Assembly: GCF_031624395.1 (NCBI RefSeq) | Contig: NZ_JAMQON010000001.1 | Location: 1,178,001 to 1,242,000, forward strand | Source: Halomicroarcula saliterrae | GTDB taxonomy: Archaea > Halobacteriota > Halobacteria > Halobacteriales > Haloarculaceae | Direction: 5' to 3' | DNA: 64,000 nucleotides | In this document: piece by piece, positions 1 through 9,063 of the stretch | Layout: the number at the start of each line of letters is the position of its first letter | Position numbering within the stretch: the first letter of the stretch is position 1 | Position numbers and translations under genes: made by a program | The notes under the pieces: generated by a model | Told to the model about the DNA's origin: nothing | What the model saw: only the letters and a program-made list of their open reading frames with translations | Databases searched by the model: none

Positions 1-280
1 AGGTGTCGCCCTCGGAGAGCAACAGGCCGTCACCGAGCAGGTCCCCCAGAGCGTCCCCCTGGAAGTCGGGTTTGCGAAAGCGGTCGGCCTCGGAGACCAG
101 CACTCGCTCTATCGCGGCCGGGTCACAGAGCATCACCGTCTCCATCGGCCCCATATCGAAGTAGGCCACGTCGCCGTAGGCGTCTTCGAGCGCCGAGATG
201 AACCGGAACGGGTCCGAGGCGTAGGTTCGACTGCTCCCGAACAGCGGTTCGCCCTTCGGTCCGGGTGGCGTTTCTGCCAT
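1..280 (-). CDS. Cytochrome P450, N-terminal part (runs off the left edge)
   Basis: The first 93 codons of a minus-strand gene are present and the rest lies beyond base 1. The protein opens MAETPPGPKGEPLFGSS and continues with DPFRFISALEDAYGDVAYF, then a segment about the residue that 'VLVSEADRFRKPDFQ'. This is the classic P450 N-terminal pattern: a proline-rich PPGPKG hinge, then helix A and the first beta strands. The heme-binding Cys loop is outside the window, so the family is assigned from the N-terminus only. No membrane anchor precedes the PPGPKG motif, so the enzyme looks soluble, as expected for an archaeal P450. The ATG at 280 is the only good start, because just one base-rich gap separates it from the next gene. 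Substrate unknown. Confidence 0.8.
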   Translation of the reverse strand, partial: MAETPPGPKGEPLFGSSRTYASDPFRFISALEDAYGDVAYFDMGPMETVMLCDPAAIERVLVSEADRFRKPDFQGDALGDLLGDGLLLSEGDT

Positions 281-341
281 TGGCGCGGGTTAGGACCGGA
301 CACGTTTGAATTGCATGCCAACTCCGACCCGCTGGCTCGTC

Positions 342-722
342 TCACAGCCACCGGACGGGGTCCAGATTCCACTCAGTGTGGGTCCGCGCCCACGCTCCGC
401 CCAGCCCGCCGAGCGCGCTCAGACCGACGGTGTAGCCCAGGAAGAACGCGAAGACGAGCGCGAGAAAGAGGCCGTACCCCGGCGAGGACGGCGGGATACC
501 GAAGCCGAGCAGCCCGGCGACGAACAGCGACGGAATAAACAGCGCGAGCAGCGGGACCATCGCGGCGACGCCGGCCAAGGTCCCGAGCCAGAGCCCGCTG
601 GCGTACCCCCCGCCGTGGCGGTTGGCCGCGACCGCGCCGCCCACGACCGACGAGAACGGGAGTATCGACAGCGCGAGCGTCACTAGCGCACCCCATCCAG
701 CGTCGACGAAGGTCTCGCGCAT
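342..722 (-). CDS. DUF5518 family membrane protein
   Basis: 126 aa, of unknown function. About four hydrophobic segments can be seen (roughly residues 8-28, 40-66, 70-92 and 95-112). The ending has a glycine-rich VGLSALGGLGGAWA motif, which is also found in the paralogues at 765-1132 and 41806-42183. The family is restricted to, and abundant in, haloarchaea. The ATG at 722 lies about 31 bases downstream of a TATA-like box (complement 750-757), so the transcript is probably leaderless and made independently of the frameshifted paralogue just upstream. This copy diverges more from the other two than they do from each other. It lacks the YLEGG loop motif, having an NRHGGGY sequence there instead. 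Confidence 0.8.
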   Translation of the reverse strand: MRETFVDAGWGALVTLALSILPFSSVVGGAVAANRHGGGYASGLWLGTLAGVAAMVPLLALFIPSLFVAGLLGFGIPPSSPGYGLFLALVFAFFLGYTVGLSALGGLGGAWARTHTEWNLDPVRWL

Positions 723-749
723 CCTGTCTGTCGGTGTCGGCAGGGGTGG

Positions 750-757
750 ATATATAA
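750..757 (-). promoter_or_regulatory. TATA box of the DUF5518 gene
   Basis: The minus strand reads TTATATAT here, centred about 31 bases upstream of the ATG at 722. This is the usual archaeal TATA-to-start distance for a leaderless mRNA. It lies in the short gap between the two DUF5518 genes. Confidence 0.5.
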
Positions 758-764
758 TGTGGGC

Positions 765-1132
765 TCAGAGGTCGAGTTCGTTCTTCGCGAAGTTGCCGAT
801 CAACCCACCGAGGGCGCTCAGACCCACGGTGTAGAGCGCACTGATGACGCCCAGAACGAGCAAAGCGACGATGCCGAGCCCGCTCACGCTCGGCGGCGCG
901 CCCGCACCGACGGCGAACACGCCCAGGAATACGACGAAGACGAGAAACAGGGCTCCCCCGATGAGCAGGCTGATAACGCCCGAGATGGCGCCGACCTTCA
1001 CGCCGTCGTCGTCCCGCCTTCGAGGTAGCCCGCGACCGCCCCGCCCAGAACTGTCGAGAAGGGGACGAAACCCAGAACCACACTTGCGACGACGCCGATT
1101 ACCGCGTTTAGCAGGGTGTCGTGTTCTCCCAT
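765..1132 (-). pseudogene. DUF5518 membrane protein gene broken by a one-base frameshift
   Basis: From the ATG at 1132 the first frame gives a clear DUF5518 N-terminus (GEHDTLLNAVIGVVASVV, then GGAVAGYLEGG) but stops at a TGA after about 44 codons. The next frame carries on exactly where the family should (DDDGVKVGAISG, then VGLSALGGLIGNFAKNELDL), ending at 765. The paralogue at 41806-42183 reads YLEGGDSSDGLRVGAISG across the same point. A single base restored in the G run (plus-strand CCC at 1013-1015) rejoins the two parts into a normal protein of about 122 aa. It is either a recent inactivation or a sequencing/assembly error in a homopolymer. Confidence 0.8.
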
Positions 1133-1216
1133 CGCCACGGGGTACACGGGGCCAGTATCTATGGTTTGGTTCTGTCGGCACTGGTGACGGCTGTCGAAAG
1201 GCGAAAATCGTCGTCG

Positions 1217-2017
1217 TCAGATTTCGGACTCGAAGTCGTCGAGCCCGTAGGCGGGCTCGGCGCCGCGGCGGTCGAGCGTCTCGTTGGCCAGCAGCCAGTA
1301 GACGACCGACAGCGCCTTTCGCCCCTTGTTGTTGGTCGGGACGACCAGGTCCACGTTGGACGTGGTGTTGTTGGAGTCACACATCGCGATGACCGGGATG
1401 CCGACCGTGATGGCCTCCTTGACGGCCTGGGCGTCACCGATGGGGTCGGTGACGACCACGACGTCGGGCTCGATGTAGCCGTCGTAGTCCGGGTTCGTCA
1501 GCGTCCCGGGGATGAAGCGGCCCGTGCGGGCACGGGCACCGACGGCGTCTGCGAACTTCTCGGCCGGGAACCGGCCGTACTGGCGCGAAGACGCCACGAG
1601 AATCTGCTCGGGCTCGTAGTTGGCCAGGAAGTCCGCGGCGGTGCGGATGCGCGTGTCCGTCATCGAGACGTCCAGCACGTAGAGCCCGTCGGTCCGGACG
1701 CGGTGGATGAACCGCTCCATGTCCTGGGTCTTCTGCTGGGTCCCGATGTGGACACCGGCGCCGAGATAGTCCTCGACTGGGATGAGGAGGTCGGCCTCGC
1801 TCTGCTCGTCGGGCATGACGTCCTCGTCGAGCTGTGGGGCTTCCGCTTCCTCGGCCTCGTCGGCGTCCGCTGGTTCGGCCTCGGCCTCGTCGGCGTCGGC
1901 GGGCTGTTCGGCGTCCGTCTCGGTCTCCGCGTCGGCGTCGTCGAGCTCTTCGTCCGCTTCGGACGGGTCGAACTCGGACTCCTCGGCGTCGAGACCTTCT
2001 TTTTCGTTGCCGCTCAT
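1217..2017 (-). CDS. rps2: 30S ribosomal protein S2 (uS2)
   Basis: 266 aa. The conserved archaeal S2 core starts near residue 72 ([20 protein letters not shown]) and includes [41 protein letters not shown] and [14 protein letters not shown]. Ahead of it is an unusually long, almost entirely acidic N-terminal tail of about 70 residues rich in Asp, Glu and Ala, typical of haloarchaea. The start overlaps the enolase stop by four bases (ATGA), so the two are translationally coupled. Last gene of the ribosomal/RNA polymerase/enolase operon seen here. Confidence 0.97.
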   Translation of the reverse strand: MSGNEKEGLDAEESEFDPSEADEELDDADAETETDAEQPADADEAEAEPADADEAEEAEAPQLDEDVMPDEQSEADLLIPVEDYLGAGVHIGTQQKTQDMERFIHRVRTDGLYVLDVSMTDTRIRTAADFLANYEPEQILVASSRQYGRFPAEKFADAVGARARTGRFIPGTLTNPDYDGYIEPDVVVVTDPIGDAQAVKEAITVGIPVIAMCDSNNTTSNVDLVVPTNNKGRKALSVVYWLLANETLDRRGAEPAYGLDDFESEI

Positions 2018-3219
2018 ACTGCGTTGTCCTCGATGCGAATCAGTTCGTTCAGCTTGGCTGTGCGCTCGCCGCCGACCGCGCCCGTCTTGATGAACGGTGC
2101 GCCGGTCGCCACGGCGAGGTGTGCGATAGTGGTGTCCTCGGTCTCGCCGCTCCGGTGGGAGACGACGGACTCGTAGCCGTTCTCGGTGGCCAGTTCGATG
2201 GCGTCCACGGCGTCCGTGAGCGTCCCGATCTGGTTTGGCTTGATGAGGATGGAGTTGCCAGCGTCCTGCTGGATACCCGTCTGCAGGCGCTCGACGTTCG
2301 TCACGAAGAGGTCGTCACCGCAGACGAGCGTCTGGTCGCCGACCTGCTCCGTGAGGTCGGCAAAGGCCTCGTAGTCGTTCTCGTCGAGGGGGTCCTCGAC
2401 GTAGACGAGGTCGTACTCCTCTACCTTCTGTGCGATGTACGCTATCTGCTCTTCGGTCGACTTGACGCCGTCGTCGTAGACGTAGCCGTCCTCGTCTTCG
2501 TCGTACAGCTCGGCGCCGGCGACGTCCAGCCCGAACTGGATGGCGAACCCGAAGTCGTCAGCGACGGTCTCGACGGCTTCAGCCATGATCTCGAAGGCCT
2601 CGTCGTCCGAGACCGACGGCGCCCAGGCGCCCTCGTCGCCCTTGCCCGCGGGGATGCCGCGGTCGGCGAGGATGTCGTGGACTTCGCCGTGGACCGCGGC
2701 GTTGGCGAAGACGGCCTCTTCGACGCTCGGCGCGCCGATAGGGGCCGCGAGGAACTCCTGGATGTTGGTGGCGTCCGCGGCGTGTTCGCCGCCGCCGATG
2801 ATGTTACCGAGCGGCGTCGGGTACTCGTTGCCACGGAAGGTGCCACCGAGGTGCTGATAGAGTGGCGCGCCCAGCACGTCGGCGCCGGCCGCTGCGGCCG
2901 CCATCGAGATGGCGACGGCGGAGTTGGCGCCGATACCGGAGAAGTCGTCCGAGCCGTCCGCGGCCCGGAGCGCGTTGTCGACGTCGCGCTGGTTGCCGGC
3001 GTGCACTTCGCCGATGAGGCGTGGGAGCGCGTCTTCGCGAGCGTTCGCGATGGCTTCCTGAGCCGGCAGTTCTATCGCCTCGTATTCGCCGGTGCTTGCG
3101 CCGCTCGGTGCCTTGCCGCGACCGAAGCCCCCACTCTCGGTGAGGACGTCGGCTTCGACAGTTGCGTTGCCACGCGAGTCGAGCACGCGGCGGAGTCGGA
3201 TGTCAGTGATTAGCGTCAT
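2014..3219 (-). CDS. eno: Enolase (phosphopyruvate hydratase)
   Basis: 401 aa; converts 2-phosphoglycerate to phosphoenolpyruvate in the cytoplasm. Visible family motifs are the substrate loop [14 protein letters not shown] near residue 36, VYVEDPLDE (metal-binding Glu/Asp), [13 protein letters not shown] (catalytic Lys) and [12 protein letters not shown] (loop with catalytic His/Ser/Arg), ending in the [21 protein letters not shown] signature. Length is normal. It overlaps rpoK by four bases upstream and rps2 by four bases downstream. Enolase within this ribosomal/polymerase operon is a standard archaeal arrangement. Confidence 0.98.
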   Translation of the reverse strand: MTLITDIRLRRVLDSRGNATVEADVLTESGGFGRGKAPSGASTGEYEAIELPAQEAIANAREDALPRLIGEVHAGNQRDVDNALRAADGSDDFSGIGANSAVAISMAAAAAGADVLGAPLYQHLGGTFRGNEYPTPLGNIIGGGEHAADATNIQEFLAAPIGAPSVEEAVFANAAVHGEVHDILADRGIPAGKGDEGAWAPSVSDDEAFEIMAEAVETVADDFGFAIQFGLDVAGAELYDEDEDGYVYDDGVKSTEEQIAYIAQKVEEYDLVYVEDPLDENDYEAFADLTEQVGDQTLVCGDDLFVTNVERLQTGIQQDAGNSILIKPNQIGTLTDAVDAIELATENGYESVVSHRSGETEDTTIAHLAVATGAPFIKTGAVGGERTAKLNELIRIEDNAV

Positions 3220-3395
3220 TTGTGGTCACCTCGCTTGACGGTGAACGGAAGCACCCCGGCGTCGTACTCCTCGGCCGCGATGAGGATGGGCTGGGTGTGT
3301 TCCGTCTCGATGAGCACGGGAGCGCCGTGAGCCAGCTGGAGCGCCCGTGCGCCCAGTTTTCGGGCCTTTTCGTATCGGCTTTCCTGTGCGTTCAT
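3216..3395 (-). CDS. rpoK: DNA-directed RNA polymerase subunit K (Rpo6)
   Basis: 59 aa, read directly from the sequence. It begins [20 protein letters not shown] and ends [14 protein letters not shown]. It matches archaeal RpoK/eukaryotic Rpb6: the [16 protein letters not shown] helix and the PILIAAEEY strand are the conserved assembly surface against the largest subunit. It shares ATGA overlaps with both rpoN and eno, so the four genes are one translationally coupled string. Confidence 0.95.
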   Translation of the reverse strand: MNAQESRYEKARKLGARALQLAHGAPVLIETEHTQPILIAAEEYDAGVLPFTVKRGDHK

Positions 3396-3592
3396 TGGTA
3401 GGGAGCGACGATGTCGACGAGGTCCTTATGCGAGACGAGCATCCGGCGACAGCAGTGCCGCTCGACGCCGAGCTCGTCGAGAACCTTCTCCGGGTTCTCG
3501 GGCTCCTCGGCTTCGCGGGTGCGGGCCTTGAACTCTTCCCAGTGCTCGCCGACGACGTTACCGCACGTGAAACACCGGACCGGTACCATCAT
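3392..3592 (-). CDS. rpoN: DNA-directed RNA polymerase subunit N (Rpo10)
   Basis: 66 aa, full length for the family. It has the invariant zinc site CFTCG near the N-terminus and HCCRRM at about residue 46. Rpo10/Rpb10 caps the RpoD-RpoL assembly platform of RNA polymerase. The protein opens with two methionines (codons at 3592 and 3589). I keep the first, although the second fits the family equally well. It ends inside rpoK. Confidence 0.95.
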   Translation of the reverse strand: MMVPVRCFTCGNVVGEHWEEFKARTREAEEPENPEKVLDELGVERHCCRRMLVSHKDLVDIVAPYQ

Positions 3593-3604
3593 ACCTGAAT
3601 CACC

Positions 3605-4003
3605 TTAGCGGTACGATTTCTGGTAGCGGGCCCGAGCGCCTGGGCCGCCCCACTTCTTGGGTTCGGACTGGCGAACGTCGTTGACCAGCAGCGAGCGGTC
3701 GAACTCCATGAACGCGTCGCGGAGTTCGGCGTCGTTGGTGAAGTCGACGAGACCGCGAGCGATGGCGGTTCGGGCGGCGTCAGCCTGCCCCATCACGCCG
3801 CCACCCTCCACGGAGACGTCGACGTCCACGTCGTCGCGGAGCTCGTCCTCCGCGATGCGGAACGGCTCCAGCATCTTCAGCTGGGCCAGCTCCGGGTCGA
3901 CCAGTTCGACCGGCTGGGAATCGATACGAACGCGGCCCTCGCCCTCGCTGATAGTCGCGCGAGCGACGGCGGTCTTCTTTTTGCCAGACGTGTTCGTTAC
4001 CAT
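3605..4003 (-). CDS. rps9: 30S ribosomal protein S9 (uS9)
   Basis: 132 aa. Begins [18 protein letters not shown] and ends with the invariant basic tail [14 protein letters not shown], whose terminal Arg contacts the P-site tRNA in ribosomes. Conserved [19 protein letters not shown] lies in the middle. It overlaps the end of rpl13 by seven bases and is followed by rpoN after a 12-base gap. Confidence 0.97.
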   Translation of the reverse strand: MVTNTSGKKKTAVARATISEGEGRVRIDSQPVELVDPELAQLKMLEPFRIAEDELRDDVDVDVSVEGGGVMGQADAARTAIARGLVDFTNDAELRDAFMEFDRSLLVNDVRQSEPKKWGGPGARARYQKSYR

Positions 4004-4479
4004 GTCTTGTTCGCTCCGAGTTGCTCGCTGACGTCGCCCAGCGAGACGAATTTGATGTTCGACAGTCGGTCGAGCGACGTGCCGTCGAGCACTTCCGCTT
4101 CGACGGCTTCGCTGTCGTCGCTACGCGGGCTGGCGCCCGCGGTCTCCTCGTCAAACGGATTGCCCACGTAGACGCGGACGTTCTCGAACGCTTCGCGGCC
4201 CCGCGTCTTCTTGTGGGGCACCATCCCACGGATGGCGCGTTTGAGGATGCCGTCCGGTCGCTTCGGGTAGAAGTACTTGTTGTCGTCACCGATGTCGACG
4301 CGCTTCTCGTACTTCTCGGTGATCTGGTCTTCGCGGCCGGTGATGACCGCGCGTTCCGCGTTCACGACAGCGACGGTCTGCCCGTCGAGCGCTTTCTCGG
4401 CCACCTGCGAGGCGACCCGGCCCATGATACAGTCACGGGCGTCGACGACCACGTCGGCGTCGAACTCTGCGAGGCTCAT
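3997..4479 (-). CDS. rpl13: 50S ribosomal protein L13 (uL13) with an internal insertion
   Basis: 160 aa. The core is typical: [54 protein letters not shown] and [11 protein letters not shown], then [30 protein letters not shown]. From memory, haloarchaeal L13 proteins are about 145 residues. Here roughly 15 additional acidic residues ([15 protein letters not shown]) sit between VYVGNPFDE and the LDGTSLDRL helix. The extra piece is in a surface loop and does not disturb the frame. It overlaps rpl18e by four bases. Confidence 0.96.
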   Translation of the reverse strand: MSLAEFDADVVVDARDCIMGRVASQVAEKALDGQTVAVVNAERAVITGREDQITEKYEKRVDIGDDNKYFYPKRPDGILKRAIRGMVPHKKTRGREAFENVRVYVGNPFDEETAGASPRSDDSEAVEAEVLDGTSLDRLSNIKFVSLGDVSEQLGANKTW

Positions 4480-4826
4480 CGGATCACCCGCACGTGTGAG
4501 CCTTCGGGGTTGTTTTCGATTGCCTGTTCGAGTGATACAGCCTCTCCAACCTGGTCGATCTTCGTCTCGGCGGTTCCGGAGAAGTCGACGGCGGCGACGG
4601 TGACGTCCTTCTGCAGGACACCGGAGCCGAGTACTTTGCCGGGCACGACCACGGTCTCGTCTTCCTGTGCGTACCGCTCGATGCGGCCCAGGTTGACTTC
4701 CGCGTGCGTACGCCGTGGCTTCTGCAGCCGGTCGGCGACGTCGCCCCAGACTGCGCCGCCCGAGTTGCGGGCGGCCGACTTCAGGTCGGCGATGAGACTA
4801 CTGAGTCTCGGATTCGTCTTGCTCAT
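4476..4826 (-). CDS. rpl18e: 50S ribosomal protein L18e (eL18)
   Basis: 116 aa from the ATG at 4824-4826 ([16 protein letters not shown]). Frame upstream of this ATG stays open into the tRNA gene, but the family start and a GGAGGAA-like Shine-Dalgarno sequence just upstream (complement about 4831-4838) decide for this one. Conserved [15 protein letters not shown] and [12 protein letters not shown] are visible. It is the first protein gene after tRNA-Leu in this section. Confidence 0.96.
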   Translation of the reverse strand: MSKTNPRLSSLIADLKSAARNSGGAVWGDVADRLQKPRRTHAEVNLGRIERYAQEDETVVVPGKVLGSGVLQKDVTVAAVDFSGTAETKIDQVGEAVSLEQAIENNPEGSHVRVIR

Positions 4827-4850
4827 AGGGTTCCTCCTTTGTAGGAAAAG

Positions 4851-4935
4851 TGCAGGGAGCAGGATTTGAACCTGCGGACCCCTACGGGACAGCGCCCTGA
4901 ACGCTGCGCCGTTGGCCAAACTTGGCTATCCCTGC
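4851..4935 (-). tRNA. tRNA-Leu (anticodon CAG)
   Basis: An 85-base type II tRNA. The acceptor GCAGGGA pairs with TCCCTGC, with discriminator A. The D arm is GCC/GGC and the anticodon stem CAGCG/CGCTG has loop TTCAGGG, so the anticodon is CAG. A 14-base variable arm and the T arm GCAGG TTCAAAT CCTGC follow. No intron, and no encoded CCA. It lies inside the ribosomal operon between rpoD and rpl18e, a standard haloarchaeal position. Confidence 0.97.
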
Positions 4936-5037
4936 TCGCATTAGTGGGTTCTTGATGCCCCGTAAAACCCCTTTCGGTCCTCGCGCTCGGGGAGCGGGCG
5001 GTCATCGGTGTCGAATGGGTGGTTCGGGGCATTGGCG

Positions 5038-5820
5038 TTACAGTTGGACTGCGTCTTTCAGCTCCGTCGCACGGTCACGCAGCGTCTCGACCGCGCGCAG
5101 GAACAGTTCGTCGGTGGTGAACGAGCCGTCGGTCTCGACGTGGAACACGAACGCGTTCTCCACGTCGGTGACCTCGACCTCCTTGCCCGGATACCGCTGG
5201 CTGAGGTCGTTGCCGAACGTGTCGGTCGGCACGAGGTCTCCGTCCGCGGCGTCCGGGTCGGCGGCCACGTCGGCCGCGCCCTCCTCGATGACGCCGCGCA
5301 GAATCTGCGGTTCCTCGTTCTCGAACTCGCCCCTGTCGCCGACGACCTCCACGCGCTGGAGGTGTCGGTAGCCGACGGCCACGCCGCCCTGGTGTTTGGC
5401 GTGGGCCTTCCCCGTGTCCAGGACGGCATCGGCCTCGACTTCGAGGCGCTGGCCGTCCTTCAGGTCGATGATGGGGATGTTGTCGTCGGCCGGCTCCACG
5501 AGCGAGTCCGCGGAGACGAGGTCACTGGAGTAGGCCGTGGACGGTCCGTCGACCGACAGCGAGAGCGTCACCTCGTCACCGACCTCGAAGTCGTCGAGGT
5601 CGGTCGAAAGCGGGACCAGTCCCAGTCGGAGACCGATCTGCTCGTTGAACATCACGCTGGTGTTCTCGATGACGCGCACGGTGTCCATGCTGAACGTGGG
5701 CACGTCGGCGACCATCGCCCGGCGGATGCCGTTGGCGAAGGCCGGCGTGATGCCACGAACGAGCACGAGCGACTCCCGCTCGCCGCGTTCGACGAACTCA
5801 ACCTCGTAGTCCTGTGTCAT
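5038..5820 (-). CDS. rpoD: DNA-directed RNA polymerase subunit D (Rpo3)
   Basis: 260 aa. The alpha-like dimerisation domain is recognised from [21 protein letters not shown] and [15 protein letters not shown]. It pairs with RpoL and holds RpoN and RpoP in the polymerase assembly platform. There is no cysteine anywhere in the protein, so this subunit cannot carry the Fe-S cluster found in some archaeal RpoD proteins. It follows rps11 after a three-base gap. Confidence 0.97.
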   Translation of the reverse strand: MTQDYEVEFVERGERESLVLVRGITPAFANGIRRAMVADVPTFSMDTVRVIENTSVMFNEQIGLRLGLVPLSTDLDDFEVGDEVTLSLSVDGPSTAYSSDLVSADSLVEPADDNIPIIDLKDGQRLEVEADAVLDTGKAHAKHQGGVAVGYRHLQRVEVVGDRGEFENEEPQILRGVIEEGAADVAADPDAADGDLVPTDTFGNDLSQRYPGKEVEVTDVENAFVFHVETDGSFTTDELFLRAVETLRDRATELKDAVQL

Positions 5821-5823
5821 GGA

Positions 5824-6213
5824 TTAGAATCCGGAGTTCTTCGGCGCGCGTGTACCGTCGTGGGGCGTCGGCGTGACGTCCTCGATGCGGCCGATCTCGA
5901 GGCCGGCACGTGCCAGCGCTCGGATGGTGGCCTGTGCGCCCGGCCCGGGGGAGGTCTGCTGGTTCCCACCGGGGCCGCGGACGCGGACGTCCACACCCTC
6001 GACGCCGCGGTCGAGCGCCTTCTCGGCGACGACCTCGGCCATCTGCATCGCAGCGTAGGGCGACGCCTCGTCGCGGTTCTGCTTGACGACCGTCCCGCCG
6101 GAGCTCTTTGCGAGCGTCTCCGCGCCGGTCTGGTCGGTGATGGTGATGATGGTGTTGTTGAACGATGCGTGGACGTGGGCGATGCCCCAGATGTCTTCGG
6201 TTTCCTCGCTCAT
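5824..6213 (-). CDS. rps11: 30S ribosomal protein S11 (uS11)
   Basis: 129 aa. Contains [33 protein letters not shown] and the rRNA-binding [21 protein letters not shown], and ends with [15 protein letters not shown]. Shares a four-base overlap with the end of rps4. Full length and unremarkable. Confidence 0.98.
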   Translation of the reverse strand: MSEETEDIWGIAHVHASFNNTIITITDQTGAETLAKSSGGTVVKQNRDEASPYAAMQMAEVVAEKALDRGVEGVDVRVRGPGGNQQTSPGPGAQATIRALARAGLEIGRIEDVTPTPHDGTRAPKNSGF

Positions 6214-6725
6214 TCTTGGGCCTCCGCGCGCTCGGGATGCAGTTCGTCCGACAGCGAGCTGTTCTCGTCGAAGCCGACCGAGTCCTCGACGGACACCTCG
6301 ACTTTCATCGACGGGCGCGTGACGCGCGCCTCGTCGAGGTCGATGTGGCCGTGGACGATGAACTGTCGCGCCTGCTCGGGCGTGTTCGCGTAGCCCTTTC
6401 GGTAGACGACCGTCTGGAGTCGGCGCTCCAGCACGTCGGTGACGTCCAGCGACAGGACGTCGTCAAGCGAGTCCTGCTCGTTGAGGATGCCGTAGCGCTT
6501 GAGGCGGGCGAGGAACTCGTCGGCCTCGAACTCGCTCCCGACGGAGCTGCCCAGCAGCTTCCGGGCCTCGCGGCGGTAGCCACGCAGCTCGGACTGTGCG
6601 CGCCAGAGCTCCTCTTTGTTCTTCAGGCCGTAGCGGCCCTTGAGGTTGCTCTCGTCGGCGATTCGCTCGCCCTGGTACGGATGATTCGGCGTCTCGTAGA
6701 ACTTCGTGTTGCTTCCGAGCGCCAT
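6210..6725 (-). CDS. rps4: 30S ribosomal protein S4 (uS4)
   Basis: 171 aa. Archaeal S4: [42 protein letters not shown], and the S4 RNA-binding domain ([13 protein letters not shown], then [14 protein letters not shown]). The tail is acidic ([14 protein letters not shown]). The start codon shares one base with the rps13 stop (TAATG), so translation is coupled. Confidence 0.98.
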   Translation of the reverse strand: MALGSNTKFYETPNHPYQGERIADESNLKGRYGLKNKEELWRAQSELRGYRREARKLLGSSVGSEFEADEFLARLKRYGILNEQDSLDDVLSLDVTDVLERRLQTVVYRKGYANTPEQARQFIVHGHIDLDEARVTRPSMKVEVSVEDSVGFDENSSLSDELHPERAEAQE

Positions 6726-7252
6726 TATTCGTCATCCTCCGCGGCGGCTTCCTCTGCCTGTTCTTCCTTGATGGCCTCGACGTTGACGCCGATGGTCCCC
6801 TCGGTACGACCGGTGGACTTCGTGCGCTGGCCGCGGACCTTCTGGCCGCGTTTGTGGCGGACACCGCGGTAGGAGTCGATCATCTTCATGCGGTTGATGT
6901 CCTGCCGTCGGGTGAGCTGGAGGTCGTTCCCGGTCTCGTGGGTGGTGTCACCGGTGAAGTAGTCCTTCTGGTGGTTGGTCATCCACTCGGGGACCTCGTC
7001 GGCGAAGCTCTCGACGTGCTCGACGACGTTGTCGATGACGTCGTCGTCGAGCTTGCCAAAGACCGCGCGGCGGTCCACATCTGCCTGCTCGGCGATGATG
7101 CGGGCGGCGCGGTGGCCGATGCCGTTCAGTTCTGTCAGTGCTCGCTCGACGGACTTCGTGCCGTCGAGGTCTGTCTGTCCGATGCGGACGAAGTAGCGGA
7201 TGTCCTCCTCCTCATCCGCGTCTTCGCCAGCGTTGGGGTCTTCTGCACTCAT
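6725..7252 (-). CDS. rps13: 30S ribosomal protein S13 (uS13)
   Basis: 175 aa from the ATG at 7252 ([21 protein letters not shown]). The frame stays open upstream into tRNA-Ser, which cannot be coding. The conserved core includes [36 protein letters not shown] and [23 protein letters not shown]. Acidic extensions at both ends are typical of halophiles. First protein gene of the operon, directly after tRNA-Ser. Confidence 0.97.
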   Translation of the reverse strand: MSAEDPNAGEDADEEEDIRYFVRIGQTDLDGTKSVERALTELNGIGHRAARIIAEQADVDRRAVFGKLDDDVIDNVVEHVESFADEVPEWMTNHQKDYFTGDTTHETGNDLQLTRRQDINRMKMIDSYRGVRHKRGQKVRGQRTKSTGRTEGTIGVNVEAIKEEQAEEAAAEDDE

Positions 7253-7275
7253 ATATGGGTAATCGGTTGGGTGAG

Positions 7276-7360
7276 CGTCGTGGCTGGGATTCGAACCCAG
7301 GAGGCTGTACGCCACAGAGTTAGCAACCCTGCGCCTTGGGCCAGGCTTGGCTACCACGAC
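7276..7360 (-). tRNA. tRNA-Ser (anticodon GCT)
   Basis: An 85-base type II tRNA. The acceptor GTCGTGG pairs with CCACGAC, with discriminator G as expected for archaeal tRNA-Ser. The anticodon stem is CAGGG/CTCTG with loop TTGCTAA, giving anticodon GCT. A long variable arm and the T arm CTGGG TTCGAAT CCCAG follow. No intron. It heads the S13 operon and is probably processed from the same transcript. Confidence 0.97.
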
Positions 7361-7446
7361 ACACGCTGTCTGATACTCGCGCCCGCGGCACGCGGACTCG
7401 GGAGCCGGTCCCCCTACACGAGTCTGTCAGAACGTATTCCGGGGTT

Positions 7447-7455
7447 GTATTTAAA
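7447..7455 (-). promoter_or_regulatory. TATA box, probably for the tRNA-Ser/S13 operon
   Basis: The minus strand reads TTTAAATAC, a close match to the haloarchaeal TATA consensus. It is about 87 bases upstream of the mature tRNA-Ser 5' end, so transcription would begin in a leader of roughly 60 bases that RNase P removes. The box is nearly symmetrical. It could also serve the plus-strand gene at 7542, though that distance is equally long. Confidence 0.45.
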
Positions 7456-7541
7456 CGCAACGAAGGGCCGCGACCGCGTGACTCGTGCCCGTGTCTCGCC
7501 CTGGCACAACGGTGTAGTGGGCGGGGGCCCAACAGCCGGGT

Positions 7542-7853
7542 ATGGTTCCCGGAGGTATCACCGACGGCGGGACGACCGTGGACCCGACCGACCGAGAGGC
7601 GCTGCGGCGCCACCTCGAACAGTTCGCCGGCGAGGACAGGGTAACCGAGTCGCCCGACGGGACACTCGTCACCGAGTTCAGCCAGTCGACCTACGTCTCG
7701 GTCGACCCCGAGGGTCACGTAGAAGGCGGGATGCCGCTACACCTGTTCGAGGGCCCGGCCGAGACGATCGAATTCGACCACGACAGCGGCGAGATATACG
7801 TCTCGACCGACGACGAGGCCGCCTCGTACACCTTCCGCCGGCCGTCCCGGTAG
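7542..7853 (+). CDS. Conserved haloarchaeal hypothetical protein
   Basis: 103 aa, acidic, with no signal peptide, membrane segment or cysteine. Residues 15-60 suggest a small alpha/beta fold (DREALRRHLEQFAGED, then STYVSVDPEGHVEGGMPLHLF), followed by a short strand-rich tail. I do not recognise a functional family. It stands alone between the S13 operon (divergent) and moaA (convergent). The start could also be a few codons later. Confidence 0.7.
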   Translation: MVPGGITDGGTTVDPTDREALRRHLEQFAGEDRVTESPDGTLVTEFSQSTYVSVDPEGHVEGGMPLHLFEGPAETIEFDHDSGEIYVSTDDEAASYTFRRPSR

Positions 7854-7876
7854 TCCGCCGCCGGCCGGTGTCGGGC

Positions 7877-8917
7877 TCAGTCGTCGTCGGCGGCCATCGG
7901 CTCCGCGACCGGGCCGCTATCGATGTACTCCTCGTTGACGACCCACTCGCCGTCGTCGGTCTGGACCATGTACTCGCCGTAGTAGGGGACCCGGTTTTCG
8001 ACCGTCTCGCGGAACGTCTCGCGGATCTCGGCGCGGGTCATCTCGCCCATCGACCGGAGGTCGTCCGTCCGATTCAGGCACCCCTTCAGCTTCCCGTCGT
8101 GGGTCACGCGCACGCGATGGCAGTTGTCACAGAAGTCAGTGTTCTCGACGGGGTCGACGATTTCGACCATCCCCTCGCCGTCGCCCTCGTCGGCGCTCAC
8201 CCAGTAGCGCTTGCGGTCGTGCATCTCGCGGGTCTCGACGCGGTCGGCCTGCTCGGCCAGCCAGTCGTGGACCCGCCCGATGTCGATGGCCCACTCGGGC
8301 CGCCCGACGAGTTCGGGCATGTACTCGATGAGCTGCAGGCGGAGGCCGTCGTTTTCCGCGACGTGGTCGACCATCTCCGGGACGTACCCCGCCGTCGGCT
8401 CGAAGACGACCATGTTCAGTTTGACCGGGTCCAGCCCGGCGTCGAGTGCGGCCTCGACGCCCTCGATGACCTGCTCGTAGGCCCCGCTCTTGGTTATCTC
8501 GGCGAAGGCCTCCTGGTCGATGGCGTCCTGTGAGACGTTCACCCGGTCGAGCCCCGCGTCGACGAGGTCGGGCGCTCGCCCGGGGAGGAACGTACCGTTG
8601 GTCGTCATCGACACCTCCATGGCGTCGGGCGTCCGGCGGATTATCTCCGCCAGGTCGCCCCGGAGCATCGGCTCGCCGCCGGTGAACTTGACGGCCTCGA
8701 CGTCGAACTCCCGGGCGACCTCCAGAAACCGAACCACGTCGTCGGCCTCCATCTCGTGGTCCTGGGCATCCATCGGGCCGCGCGTGTCCCCCAGCCCCTC
8801 GTTGTGACAGTAGACACAGTCGAAGTTACACCGGTCGGTCAGGGAGACGCGCACCTGCGAGACCTCGCGGCCGTGTCCATCCTCTAACACAGCTGAGGGT
8901 TCACGGTGCAGTAACAT
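7877..8917 (-). CDS. moaA: GTP 3',8-cyclase MoaA (radical SAM, molybdenum cofactor step 1)
   Basis: 346 aa from the ATG at 8917. Seven further upstream codons are open but resemble no homologue. The radical SAM cluster motif is CNFDCVYC near residue 35 and the SAM-binding GGEP follows ([13 protein letters not shown]). The second, C-terminal Fe-S site is [19 protein letters not shown] near residue 280. MoaA rearranges GTP to 3',8-cyclo-dihydro-GTP, the first intermediate of molybdopterin. The characterised bacterial enzymes end in Gly-Gly, which enters the active site, whereas this protein ends in an acidic MAADDD tail. It is divergent from the Mrp gene across 146 bases. Confidence 0.92.
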   Translation of the reverse strand: MLLHREPSAVLEDGHGREVSQVRVSLTDRCNFDCVYCHNEGLGDTRGPMDAQDHEMEADDVVRFLEVAREFDVEAVKFTGGEPMLRGDLAEIIRRTPDAMEVSMTTNGTFLPGRAPDLVDAGLDRVNVSQDAIDQEAFAEITKSGAYEQVIEGVEAALDAGLDPVKLNMVVFEPTAGYVPEMVDHVAENDGLRLQLIEYMPELVGRPEWAIDIGRVHDWLAEQADRVETREMHDRKRYWVSADEGDGEGMVEIVDPVENTDFCDNCHRVRVTHDGKLKGCLNRTDDLRSMGEMTRAEIRETFRETVENRVPYYGEYMVQTDDGEWVVNEEYIDSGPVAEPMAADDD

Positions 8918-9063
8918 AAAACGGTGGTTCCGTCCCAAAATTGTTCCAAATCCACCGCTAACTCGCGGTCCGTCCGACGGTTCGGAACATCTGGCCGGCG
9001 ACGGGCGCGAGGACAGGTAGCCGTGTCACAATCCTTATCGCACCTCCACGGCCTACCCGACGT

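Noticed and set aside
1121-2176. Long plus-strand open frame antisense to rps2 and eno
   Set aside because: High-GC third positions create long antisense frames; the sequence is Val/Gly/Asp-rich without any motif, while the minus strand encodes S2 and enolase.
5008-6393. 461-codon plus-strand frame antisense to rpoD, rps11 and rps4
   Set aside because: Covers three unmistakable genes on the other strand; low-complexity translation.
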